A stretch of DNA of 64,000 nt, taken from a bacterium. Lineage in GTDB: Bacteria; SZUA-79; Acidulodesulfobacterales; Acidulodesulfobacteraceae. The position numbers and the translations under genes were made by a program. The notes under the pieces are model-generated. The model searched no databases. It saw nothing but the letters and a program-made list of their open reading frames with translations, and was not told the DNA's origin. How positions within the stretch are numbered: position 1 is the first letter of the stretch; every line of letters begins with the position of its first letter. This document shows, in pieces, positions 54,624 through 63,705 of this stretch. The stretch lies in NCBI GenBank assembly GCA_021798875.1, contig JAJZBN010000001.1:145634-209633 (forward strand), given 5' to 3'.

Positions 54624-57023
54624 ATGAATAAAAATTTTTTTAAAAAAAATTTTATAAAAAATCTGGTTGTTTTTATATTTTATCTTCTTATATCGGTCTT
54701 TTTTTTCGGTTATCCTATACTGGAGCATATATCTAAATACTATATAGGAGGAGGGATAGATCCTACCCAATACATATGGTCGTTCGAATGGGCAAAATAC
54801 TGCCTAATCCATTTTAAAAATCCTTTTTATACTAATTTTATGTGGGCGCCGCGCGGCTTTAATCTTACCGGTTCTACCGTAGTATTCGGCGCCGCTTTTC
54901 TTTCTTTGCCGCTTACAACTCTTTTTGGTCCCGTCGCAAGCTACAATACGGTTATGATTTTGCTTCCAGCCCTTGCCGCTTTTTCTATGTTTATACTGCT
55001 TAAACATATCATAGAATTAAATGCGGCGGAATTAGCTGCCGTTAAAAATCCGACGCGGTTTTTTCCAGCAATAATCGGCGGATATATATTCGGCTTTTCA
55101 AGCTATATGATAAATCAGATGTCTTCGCATATGCACCTCGTCCTCGTGTTTTTAATCCCGCTGATGGTTTATCTGTTTCTGCTTAAAATCGAAAACCGCA
55201 TTACGAATTTAAAATTTATTTCGCTTTTTACGATTATGCTGATATTTCAATTTCTTTTTTCGTTGGAAATTTTTGCGACTTTTACGTTTTTCGGATTTAT
55301 TTCTTTAATTATATTTCACTTAATATACAATAAAAATAAGATTCGGAACGCAAATAGAAAAAAAGATTTATCTGATAACGATAATAGAAATACATGTAAT
55401 ATAAACGAATCTAAAGATAAAACTAAAGCTAAAGATTTAAAATTAAGAATTTTAAAAGCGTTAAAGCCTGCCGTAATTTCTTATATCATAGCTGCCGCCA
55501 TTCTTTCGCCGTATCTTTATCTGTTTTTTATCCAAGGCAGATTTAACGTCGTGCATTTTGCGCCGGCAGATTTTTCTTCAAACCTTTTAAACTTTTTTAT
55601 ACCTTCAAAATATACTATGCTCGGCGGCAATTTCTTTACCTTTTTATCCGATAAGTTTGACGCCCGCGATTACGTTTTCGACCAAGACGCGTATTTAGGG
55701 CTGCCTTTTATAGGCATTCTTATTTTTTATTTCTATAAAAACGGCTCTAAACTATTAACGAAAGCATTAATGTATACTTTTTTAACCATAGCGGTATTTT
55801 CGATAGGGCCTACGCTTCATATTTACAAATATTCCATTATGCCTATGCCCTACAAGCCTTTCGTGGTAGTCCCGCTTATAAAACATGCTCTCCCCGCCCG
55901 TTTCATGCTTTACGCTTTTTTCGTGCTCGGCATAATAACAGCTTTATTTTTAAGCGAACCATTGAAAGACGAAACGTTAAACTCGATAAAATATGCATCT
56001 GCTTTGTTGGGAATTCTGTTCATCCTGCCCCCTTTAAATTTTTCCGGAAGATATACAAAACCGTATCTTCCGCCTTTTTTCTCCTGCAATACCGGCAATA
56101 CTTTTATCAATAACAAAAATAACGATAAAAATTGCGGCAATTACAAAAAATTTATTAAAAAAGATTCAAACGTGCTTATTATTCCTTTCGGTTATAACGG
56201 TTTATTCCTATATTATCAGGCAATCGACGGAATGTACTATAAAACGGCGGACGGATATCTCGGCGCTACTCCGTCTTATTTTTCAAAATATCCTATAGTT
56301 CATTCGTTTTATCATGCAGAACCGATACCGTATTCAAAAATGGAATTAGCTAATTTCCTTTACAGGCATAAAGTAAAAAAAATTATCGTTATTCCGCCGG
56401 TAAATAAATATTATTTTAAACTTTTCGATAAAATATCGCCCGGCAGAAAACCTGCTTATAAAAACGGCGTTTATATTTACTCCGTTTCTGCGAAGGCTAC
56501 ATCGAAATATAAAACTTTAAAAATAAAAATTACAAAACCTATTCTTAAGGAATATTATTTCGGCCTCTTATTGAAAGGAGCAATAAAATTTATAAAAGTT
56601 AGTTTATCTAAAAATAAATATAAATATGAGGGTAAACATAATAGTAAATTTGTATATGAAAAAATATACAAAAAGATATCTCCCGCATTCTTAGAAAAAT
56701 ACGGCTATATACCCAAGTTTTTCGGAGTATCTAAAAAACCTTATTATACGGCGCAGGATTCCTGGATAGGTCCTTTCGGAAATGCAAAAACCGGTATAGA
56801 TAAAGATAAAGGTAAATATAAAGGTTTAGGTGTAGAAATAGGAATAGGCATTGGCATAGGCGGCTCATATAAAAATTTGCGTTTAATTTTCAAAAAATAC
56901 TCTAAATACGCAAAAAAAATCTATTTCCCTTATCCGATAATATATAACGGCTCAAAATCTGGAAACGGCTTGCTTTTAATGGTATTTAACGCAGGTAGTT
57001 TAAAATCTTTCCCCTTATTTTAA
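54624..57023 (+). CDS. Polytopic membrane protein, GT-C-like, paralogue 1
   Basis: A 799-residue protein with about 10-12 membrane segments in the first ~480 residues and a large C-terminal part outside. The conserved N-terminal loop (GGGIDPTQYIWSFEWAKY, then PFYTNFMWAPRGFNLTG) is shared with the paralogue downstream (NIDPTLFIWFIEWWPF, AYMWAPEGI) and resembles the first extracytoplasmic loop of GT-C glycosyltransferases with its acidic residue. The tail is Lys/Tyr/Gly-rich. Function unknown; likely transfers a sugar from a lipid carrier, or acts in glycan assembly. Confidence 0.75.
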   Translation: MNKNFFKKNFIKNLVVFIFYLLISVFFFGYPILEHISKYYIGGGIDPTQYIWSFEWAKYCLIHFKNPFYTNFMWAPRGFNLTGSTVVFGAAFLSLPLTTLFGPVASYNTVMILLPALAAFSMFILLKHIIELNAAELAAVKNPTRFFPAIIGGYIFGFSSYMINQMSSHMHLVLVFLIPLMVYLFLLKIENRITNLKFISLFTIMLIFQFLFSLEIFATFTFFGFISLIIFHLIYNKNKIRNANRKKDLSDNDNRNTCNINESKDKTKAKDLKLRILKALKPAVISYIIAAAILSPYLYLFFIQGRFNVVHFAPADFSSNLLNFFIPSKYTMLGGNFFTFLSDKFDARDYVFDQDAYLGLPFIGILIFYFYKNGSKLLTKALMYTFLTIAVFSIGPTLHIYKYSIMPMPYKPFVVVPLIKHALPARFMLYAFFVLGIITALFLSEPLKDETLNSIKYASALLGILFILPPLNFSGRYTKPYLPPFFSCNTGNTFINNKNNDKNCGNYKKFIKKDSNVLIIPFGYNGLFLYYQAIDGMYYKTADGYLGATPSYFSKYPIVHSFYHAEPIPYSKMELANFLYRHKVKKIIVIPPVNKYYFKLFDKISPGRKPAYKNGVYIYSVSAKATSKYKTLKIKITKPILKEYYFGLLLKGAIKFIKVSLSKNKYKYEGKHNSKFVYEKIYKKISPAFLEKYGYIPKFFGVSKKPYYTAQDSWIGPFGNAKTGIDKDKGKYKGLGVEIGIGIGIGGSYKNLRLIFKKYSKYAKKIYFPYPIIYNGSKSGNGLLLMVFNAGSLKSFPLF

Positions 57024-57127
57024 AAAAGCTTTATTTTCCTTAAACGTTAATTTATAATATACAAAATCAATAAATAACCAAATAACTAACTAAATAAATA
57101 AATAATTTATTAATTAATAAATTAAAC

Positions 57128-57316
57128 ATGAAACTGTCCGTCATTATACCTTGCTACAACGAAGTAAAAACGATTGAAGAAATTATAGCCGCCGTTAAAA
57201 ATTCCCCTTATAAAAATAAAGACGGCAGGACTTACGACGAATGCAAGAAAATCGGTTTAAAAGACGGCTTTAGGGGATTATACTGCATAATAAAATATAA
57301 CGTTTTCAGAAAATAA
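57128..57316 (+). pseudogene. Glycosyltransferase family 2 gene with internal in-frame deletion
   Basis: Reads [20 protein letters not shown] at the start, the N-terminus of a GT2 (dolichyl-phosphate mannosyltransferase-like) enzyme. It then passes at about residue 30 straight into [20 protein letters not shown] and YCIIKYNVF, the C-terminal signature of the same family. The ~170-residue middle with the DxD nucleotide-sugar motif is gone without loss of frame, leaving 62 residues. It cannot be catalytic. It sits between two paralogous membrane proteins, suggesting recombination in the cluster. Confidence 0.8.
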
Positions 57317-57343
57317 TTACTTTACCCCATTTTTCATTTTTCT

Positions 57344-59098
57344 ATGTCAAAATCGAAAAAAAAAACTTCGTTAATTAATATTACAGTTTTTATAATATAT
57401 ATTTTAATATCTCTGGCATATTTCGGCTTTCCAACTTTAAATTCCCCTCAAACACGTTATGTAGGAATGAACATAGACCCTACTCTTTTTATATGGTTTA
57501 TCGAATGGTGGCCGTTTGCGATTATTCATCATCTTAATCCGTTTACAACGGCTTATATGTGGGCACCCGAAGGTATTAAGAATCTACTATGGCTTAATGC
57601 TATTCCAGGTTTAAGCATAATATTTTCTCCGTTGACTATTTTAATCGGACCGGTTTTTACTTATAACGTTATTGCTTTATTAAGTCCTGCTTTATCGGCT
57701 TTTTTCGCATACATATTAATAAAATATATAACTAAAAATACCGCAGCATCGGCAATTTCCGCATATCTATACGGATTTTCAAGCTTTATAATGGGCAATT
57801 CAGATTTAAACGTTTTTTTTATATGTCTTATTCCTTTATTGGTTTATCTTTTTCTGCTTAAATATGACGATAAAATTAATGCAGTTGTTTACGTTATCTT
57901 ATCCGCCGTAATTTTTACCCTTGAATTTTCAATATCGCCCGAAATTTATTTAATTATATTTTTCTTTGCTATTACAAGTATTTTAATTTATATATTGCTC
58001 ATCATAAAAAATAAAAAAATTGAATATTTATCAAAATTTATCGTAAATTCTTTTTATTTTATCTTAAGCTATGTTTTATCTATAGTCTTAGTAAGTCCAT
58101 TTTTATATATCATGTTCGAATCGATAGAAAAATCTCCCAAATATCCGATGAATCCTATAAGCTGGAGTACTTATATAATAAATCTTATTTTACCTGGACC
58201 TGTTATTTTTCTCGGCGGAAGGCTGTTTTATCAAATTTTTAATTTTCGCATCCGTGAAACCGCTTCATATCTAGGAATTTTTATTTTTATTATGCTAATA
58301 TGGTTTGCATATGAAAGGCGGAAAAAGTCAAAGTCCATTGCCGGCAAATATCTTCTTATTTTATTGGCGGTTATATTAATTTTATCGCTTGGACCATACC
58401 TGCATTTCAACGGAAATAACACGCACTTTCCTCTTCCATGGTATATCTTTTATAAACTGCCGGTAATAGGCAAGGCTATTCCGATAAGATTTATGTTATT
58501 TGCATTCCTAATTTTAAGTATTATTGCGGGACTCTGGCTTTCTTCCCATAATAGTTCCAATCCAATCAAAATAATAAAGTATATTATTCTATTTTTAGCG
58601 ATATTTTCTTTCATTCCAAACCAGTATTATTTCGACTCTAACTCTCATATGCCAAGATTTTTTTACAAAAAAGAATATAAAAGATATATAAAAAGAAACT
58701 CGATCGTTATGATTATACCGTTTTCCAATTCCGGATACAGTCTTTTATTCCAAGCTTATACCAAAAATTATTTCAGGCTTGCCGGAGGCTATAACGATAC
58801 TAGTTTTATACCTATCTCATATAAGCGCAGCTTAATTTTTGAACATTTTTTATACAATAAAAAATTCAGCAGAACAAATTCAAAAAAAAATTTAAAAACC
58901 TCAAATTTATTCAAAAAATTTTTACTATACCATAAAATAAACTATATAATAGTAGTTAGGGGTCGAAATGCATATATTCCCGGATACGGCTCCTATCATC
59001 CTTTTAAAAGATTTAAGAATATACTTAATACATTAGGTATCATACCCGTTGAAAAAGGCGGCATATTGCTATATAAAATTCCTAAAAATTATAAATAA
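57344..59098 (+). CDS. Polytopic membrane protein, GT-C-like, paralogue 2
   Basis: A 584-residue paralogue of the gene at 54.6 kb. About 11 membrane segments; the shared loop contains NIDPTLFIWFIEWWPFAIIH and AYMWAPEGIKN. A shorter C-terminal part follows the last membrane segment (about 415). It lies 27 bp downstream of the GT2 remnant and 3 bp before a GT9 gene. Proposed role as for paralogue 1. Confidence 0.75.
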   Translation: MSKSKKKTSLINITVFIIYILISLAYFGFPTLNSPQTRYVGMNIDPTLFIWFIEWWPFAIIHHLNPFTTAYMWAPEGIKNLLWLNAIPGLSIIFSPLTILIGPVFTYNVIALLSPALSAFFAYILIKYITKNTAASAISAYLYGFSSFIMGNSDLNVFFICLIPLLVYLFLLKYDDKINAVVYVILSAVIFTLEFSISPEIYLIIFFFAITSILIYILLIIKNKKIEYLSKFIVNSFYFILSYVLSIVLVSPFLYIMFESIEKSPKYPMNPISWSTYIINLILPGPVIFLGGRLFYQIFNFRIRETASYLGIFIFIMLIWFAYERRKKSKSIAGKYLLILLAVILILSLGPYLHFNGNNTHFPLPWYIFYKLPVIGKAIPIRFMLFAFLILSIIAGLWLSSHNSSNPIKIIKYIILFLAIFSFIPNQYYFDSNSHMPRFFYKKEYKRYIKRNSIVMIIPFSNSGYSLLFQAYTKNYFRLAGGYNDTSFIPISYKRSLIFEHFLYNKKFSRTNSKKNLKTSNLFKKFLLYHKINYIIVVRGRNAYIPGYGSYHPFKRFKNILNTLGIIPVEKGGILLYKIPKNYK

Positions 59099-59101
59099 AA
59101 A

Positions 59102-60283
59102 ATGAACAGTAAAAAAATCAACGATTTGTTTTTAAAATTTATTAATTTGCTTCCTCTTGGAATTATACTGCGTATTTTAAACTTTAAAAAAAGTAAAAAA
59201 CAGCAATTACAGGCGGGGACTTCCTCTTCGCAAATTCAAAAGATTTTATTCATTAAATTAGAAGGCATGGGAGACTCGGTTTATCTGGTCGAAATAATTA
59301 ATAGGCTTTTACAAAACTACCCTTCGCTAAAAATAGATGTTTTAACGACGGGAGGCAATCCGATATTTCCGCTCTTTAAAGACTCGTTTAACAAATCATA
59401 TAAACCAGGATACGGCATAAAAGTTCTTAAACCTTTAAGTCCTTCAAGCTATTATAAAACCGTAAAAGAAATAAACAAAGAAAATTACGACATGATACTG
59501 GACTTTACCGGAATGCCGGTAAATATTCCCCTAATGCTTTTATTCGTACAATCATCATATAAAGTTGGATTCGATATGCTGGATTTAAGAAAAAAAAGCT
59601 ACGATTACACGACTGCTATAGATAATAAAATCCATATATTCGACAACTATTTAAATCTCGTCAAGCCTTTTTTTTCTATCTCGAACGAAAAAAAATTTAC
59701 TATAAATTTTAATACGGGTGCACCTGAAATTGGTATTGCAGACGACTTAAAACCTGATAAAGAAAATTTTATAAACCTCGTTTTGTCAAGCAGCGGCGGC
59801 GGCAACATGGACAGAAGGCTACCGTTAGAAAATTCCATTCTTTTAATTAATCTAATTATAAAAAACTTTCCGAATTATAAAATTTACCTACTTGGAGGTC
59901 CAACCGATTATCCATATCTTGAAAGTTTATGCGGCGAATTAAATTTAAACGGTTCGCCGTCGGCAACGGATATAGTTTTGGTAAAAAAAACCAAAAATAT
60001 ACCTAAAGCAATGGAACTTCTTAAAAATTCGTTATTTAACATATGCATCGATTCCGGACTTATGCATATATCTTCTTTAGTAAATCCTAATACTTACTGT
60101 CTTTTTGGATATTCAAGTCCGGCAAATTCTCTGCCGTTTAACAACATCGGTTATTACGCAGCAGAAATCAATTGCGCCCCATGTTCGTTTTATAAAATAA
60201 GCGAATGTAAAACTTTGGAATGTATGAAAAAAATTGACCCGAAAAAAATAATAAACGATTTAAAAGAATCACGCCTTAAATAA
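59102..60283 (+). CDS. Glycosyltransferase family 9 (heptosyltransferase-like), 1
   Basis: A 393-residue GT-B enzyme of the ADP-heptose:LPS heptosyltransferase family. FIKLEGMGDSVYLVEIINRL is the N-terminal phosphate-loop region and ICIDSGLMHISSLVNPNT with LFGYSSPANSLPF is the C-terminal donor site. The Cys group near the end (NCAPCSFYKISECKTLEC) is common in GT9. First of three tandem GT9 genes; 3 bp separate it from the membrane-protein gene upstream. Confidence 0.9.
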   Translation: MNSKKINDLFLKFINLLPLGIILRILNFKKSKKQQLQAGTSSSQIQKILFIKLEGMGDSVYLVEIINRLLQNYPSLKIDVLTTGGNPIFPLFKDSFNKSYKPGYGIKVLKPLSPSSYYKTVKEINKENYDMILDFTGMPVNIPLMLLFVQSSYKVGFDMLDLRKKSYDYTTAIDNKIHIFDNYLNLVKPFFSISNEKKFTINFNTGAPEIGIADDLKPDKENFINLVLSSSGGGNMDRRLPLENSILLINLIIKNFPNYKIYLLGGPTDYPYLESLCGELNLNGSPSATDIVLVKKTKNIPKAMELLKNSLFNICIDSGLMHISSLVNPNTYCLFGYSSPANSLPFNNIGYYAAEINCAPCSFYKISECKTLECMKKIDPKKIINDLKESRLK

Positions 60284-60307
60284 ATTTATTGATTTATCGA
60301 AAATAAT

Positions 60308-61786
60308 ATGCAATTAGAAAAAATAAAATCTATAAGAAAGTCCGAAATCGAAAAGCTTGCCGCCTCGCCTATTAAAAGAAAGCTGAAAAAAATCGTTTAT
60401 CTTTTAAAATACGGCATGCCGTTTGCCAAATTTATAAAATATGCTTTTTCTTACTTATTCATAATTCCTATAGCAAAAATAAAAACAGATTTAAAAAGCA
60501 AGGCGATTAAAAAGGAATACTTTGGTAAAACCATAGGCGACGCCGGCGGCAAATTAGTCTTTAATAGCTCAGACAGCTGCTACATAGCCGTAAATATAGG
60601 CAACGCCGGCATAGGCGACGCTATCGTAGCGATAAGATTTTTAAGGGATTTAACCGTTTTTTTAAGTCGCGAAAATGGCGTTAATAACAGTAAAGCCGTT
60701 AATTGCGGTAAAGACGGTAACAGCAGTAATTGCGGTAAAGACGGTAAAACCGGTAAAGGCGATAAAGGCGATAAAGGCGATAAAGGCTGCCAAATAGTCT
60801 TTGACGTTTTCTACAGGTCTCCTTATTCTATTAAGTTTATTACTGCGGCTCTTCCTAACGTAAGAAGGGTTTTAAACCTGCCGGACTATGCCCTATTGCG
60901 TAAATTTTACGATATAGATTTAAGATTAAACACTTTTTTTATTAAAGAAGAAATTAACGAATTAAGCCGAGATAAATTGTTCAAAAAATTTCCGTCGGTT
61001 TTAAAAATTATCGAAAACATTAAAACCAACCAGTCCCCTATCGAACAATATATTAAAACCCGTCCGTTCAGCGAGGGCATTTTATCCGATGCCGTAACGG
61101 CTATGGGGCTTTCCCGCGCATCGTATTTGAATAGCATTGCCGGAATAGGAATTGCGGTTCCCGCAGATGCCGCAACAAAAGCCCTCAAACTTGATATAGA
61201 CATATATTCGGCATCCGATATAACAGCGAAATTTAATTTAAAAGGCAAAAAATTTATCACCGTCCACGACGGATGGGACGAAAACACTAAAACAAAAACC
61301 GGCTCATCGACGAAGTCTTATCCGCACGAAAAATGGTCTGAATTGGTAACCTTGTTGAAACAAGAGTTTCCAGACTATATCACCGTTCAGCTCGGCGGTC
61401 TCGGCAACGGCTCCGACATTGAAGGCATCGACTTAAACTTAAGAGGCAAAACAACGCTTAAAGAAGCAGCCTCTCTTCTTGCGGCATCTTCCCTGCATAT
61501 CGATACCGACTCAGGACTCGTTCATATCGCCGTTTCGCTTGGAACTCCCTGCGCAGTCCTTTTCGGTCCCACTAACGCCGCATACTGTTCGTATTCGCAA
61601 CTTTCAAATTATATTGCAATAACCCCGCAACTGTGCGGAAACTGCTGGTGGAGCACGGACGACTGGATGGAAACCTGCCCAAGAGGACTTAACGTTCCAG
61701 AGTGTATGAATTCAATAGAGCCTATAGATATAATAAAGAGTATAAACGGAAAAATTATAAACGGAATGCAAATATTAAACAAATGA
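60308..61786 (+). CDS. Glycosyltransferase family 9 with Gly-Asp-Lys insertion, 2
   Basis: A 492-residue GT9 protein. NIGNAGIGDAIVAIRFLRDL is the N-terminal site; HIDTDSGLVHIAVSLGTPCA and LFGPTNAAYCSYS mark the donor site. Cys-rich end (LCGNCWWSTDDW, MNSIEP). Between residues ~120 and 165 there is a low-complexity insertion built of Gly-Lys-Asp units, including four GDK repeats at DNA level. The end overlaps the start of the next GT9 gene (ATGA). Confidence 0.88.
   Translation: MQLEKIKSIRKSEIEKLAASPIKRKLKKIVYLLKYGMPFAKFIKYAFSYLFIIPIAKIKTDLKSKAIKKEYFGKTIGDAGGKLVFNSSDSCYIAVNIGNAGIGDAIVAIRFLRDLTVFLSRENGVNNSKAVNCGKDGNSSNCGKDGKTGKGDKGDKGDKGCQIVFDVFYRSPYSIKFITAALPNVRRVLNLPDYALLRKFYDIDLRLNTFFIKEEINELSRDKLFKKFPSVLKIIENIKTNQSPIEQYIKTRPFSEGILSDAVTAMGLSRASYLNSIAGIGIAVPADAATKALKLDIDIYSASDITAKFNLKGKKFITVHDGWDENTKTKTGSSTKSYPHEKWSELVTLLKQEFPDYITVQLGGLGNGSDIEGIDLNLRGKTTLKEAASLLAASSLHIDTDSGLVHIAVSLGTPCAVLFGPTNAAYCSYSQLSNYIAITPQLCGNCWWSTDDWMETCPRGLNVPECMNSIEPIDIIKSINGKIINGMQILNK
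60752..60787 (+). repeat. 9-base tandem repeat inside a GT9 gene
   Basis: Four near-perfect copies of GGCGATAAA or GGTAAAGGC-type units encode Gly-Lys-Gly-Asp-Lys-Gly-Asp-Lys-Gly. Because the unit is nine bases, changes in number keep the frame. The product stretch is collagen-like and hydrophilic and lies between the two halves of the N-terminal domain. Confidence 0.8.
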
Positions 61787-63312
61787 TGTTAAGACAAAAA
61801 ATAAATAAGATAAAAAGGCGCTCTTATAAATTATTCAACAAACTGTTTATATACCTGCCGGTCGATATACTGATTTATCTGCGCAATTTTTTACGCGGCG
61901 TTTTTAATCCCAGGCATTACGAATCCGACGAATCTAACAAATCTTCCACTTCCGCGCCTTTAAAAAAGACGGAAAAACGCCTCATAATATTTCGTCACGA
62001 CGGTATAGGCGATTACGTAATGTTTAGAAACTTCCTTGAAATATTAAAGAAAAGTCCAAAATTTGCAGGCTATAAAATAACGCTTCTCGGCAATGCCGCA
62101 TGGAAAGATCTTGCAGAGTTTTTAGACAAAGACTATATAGACGAATTTATCTGGCTAGACAAAAAAAAGTTTACGGCAAATTTCTTTTACAGATACAAAA
62201 AATTTAAAGAAATAACTTCCGTTAAATACGACGTTCTCATCCACCCTTTCAGCAGGGAATTTTTTAACGCCGATAACGATTTGGCTTTTCTTATAAAAGC
62301 GGACAAAAAAATAGGCAGTATCAGAATTCCCCGCTTTACTAAGCCGTATAAAACTAAAATACTCGAAAAAATTTATAACGAATTAATTCCGGACGAAGAA
62401 AACGTCAGATTTGAATTTTATAAAAATAAAATTTTCTTTGAAAAACTGCTCCACGAAACTGCCCCCCAAACAATAAACGCCGGTATAAATTCAGGTATAA
62501 ATTTAAACAGGCCTTTTATAAATTTGCCGCCTTATAGTCTGCCGCTTTATAGCGCATGCCCATCAGGCGCTGTAAACTCATCCGTCTCCGCTCTTTCAGA
62601 CGTCGCCGATTTAAAATCAAAACTTTGTATTTCTTCTCCATACGCCGCTTTTTTTATCGGCGCAAGCGTAAAGCACAGAAAATGGCCGCCCTCATACTTT
62701 GCCGAAACAGCCAACTACCTTAATACGAAATACGGCTTTAACATAGTCCTGTGCGGCGGAAAAAGCGAATTAAACGACGCCGCCGAATTCAAAAAACATT
62801 TTCCTACCAATCTTGCGGACAAATCATTTTTTACCGACGCCGTAGGAAAAATATCGCTTATAGACTTACTCTATATAATAAAAGACGCCTCTTTGGTTAT
62901 CTCCAACGAAACTATGGCGCCTCATATCGCAATGGCTTTGGCGAACGCCTATGCTGATAAAGACGATACCTCTAACTTTACTCAAGCTCATACGTCAAAA
63001 TACTCATCCGTAAAACCATCCGTAGAACTACCAGCAAAACAACCCGCAAAACCATCGGTAAAACCAGCCGTAATAGTTATATCCACAGGCGAAGCTTCAT
63101 ACGGACATTTCGTGCCTTATCCCGAAGAAATAGGCGGCAATTCAAACTACTCCGCCGTCTTCCACCCATATATAGAAAAAAACCTCGAAGAATATATCGA
63201 CATCACTGCAAAATTTGGACGCGGCTACGACGACAGGTTCGATATATCTGAGATAACGGTTAAATCGGTTTTGGATAAGATAGACGAAAAACTTGCATCC
63301 GTTAGCACTTAA
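61783..63312 (+). CDS. Glycosyltransferase family 9 (heptosyltransferase-like), 3
   Basis: A 509-residue GT9 protein starting MMLRQKINKIKRR; the ATG at 61783 overlaps the TGA of the gene before, so I prefer it to a longer upstream frame at 61702. Signatures: IIFRHDGIGDYVMFRNFLEI, FIGASVKHRKWPP and LVISNETMAPHIAMALANAY. A Pro/Ala/Ser/Lys-rich insertion (PSVELPAKQPAKPSVKPAVI) follows the donor site. Last gene of the glycan cluster. Confidence 0.9.
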   Translation: MMLRQKINKIKRRSYKLFNKLFIYLPVDILIYLRNFLRGVFNPRHYESDESNKSSTSAPLKKTEKRLIIFRHDGIGDYVMFRNFLEILKKSPKFAGYKITLLGNAAWKDLAEFLDKDYIDEFIWLDKKKFTANFFYRYKKFKEITSVKYDVLIHPFSREFFNADNDLAFLIKADKKIGSIRIPRFTKPYKTKILEKIYNELIPDEENVRFEFYKNKIFFEKLLHETAPQTINAGINSGINLNRPFINLPPYSLPLYSACPSGAVNSSVSALSDVADLKSKLCISSPYAAFFIGASVKHRKWPPSYFAETANYLNTKYGFNIVLCGGKSELNDAAEFKKHFPTNLADKSFFTDAVGKISLIDLLYIIKDASLVISNETMAPHIAMALANAYADKDDTSNFTQAHTSKYSSVKPSVELPAKQPAKPSVKPAVIVISTGEASYGHFVPYPEEIGGNSNYSAVFHPYIEKNLEEYIDITAKFGRGYDDRFDISEITVKSVLDKIDEKLASVST

Positions 63313-63539
63313 ATGCCTTATAAGTTTCTTGCGTTTCATACTGCTATTAGTTTGTTGTCAACTTTTAATTTGTCATATTTATTTATAAAAAGTTATATGT
63401 GACGATTTTGTGACAATCACTCCTCAATCCCTTGTCGCCGGCTTGATCGCCGAACTGTTTTGCGAATTTTTATATTATTCCTGACTAATCACCATTGTGA
63501 AAATTTTTCCACAATTGTTTCTCTATTTTCGTTATTATA

Positions 63540-63702
63540 TTATTGGATATTTATTTTTTTTAAAGTGAATAATTTTGTTTTTTCGGCTATGGCTATAGCT
63601 TCTTTAGCGTCTTCTAAATTCGGCTCTATAATGTCGTCATACCTTACTATAACGGCATAGTTTGTCATATCGTCTATATTTAATTTTTCAAGCTCTATAA
63701 AA
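63540..63702 (-). pseudogene. 3' end of a HEPN-domain gene
   Basis: On the minus strand this reads VSDFIELEKLNIDDMTNYAV, IVRYDDIIEPNLEDAKEAIA and a Lys-rich end (EKTKLFTLKKINIQ-stop). The pattern tdYAV-x-x-RY followed by an acidic Glu/Ala helix is the C-terminal part of HEPN proteins. The start is missing: upstream frame content changes at ~63703 to the neighbouring gene on the other strand. Remainder of 63313-63539 holds no gene I can support. Confidence 0.6.
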
Positions 63703-63705
63703 TCA

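Noticed and set aside
61702-61782. Upstream extension of the third GT9 protein.
   Set aside because: It would lie wholly inside the preceding gene and encode a Tyr/Asn/Lys-rich stretch; the ATGA overlap at 61783 is the more natural start.
63460-63660. Plus-strand frame of 66 codons before the Rpn-type gene.
   Set aside because: It is antisense to the HEPN remnant, which has recognisable family pattern, while this frame has none.
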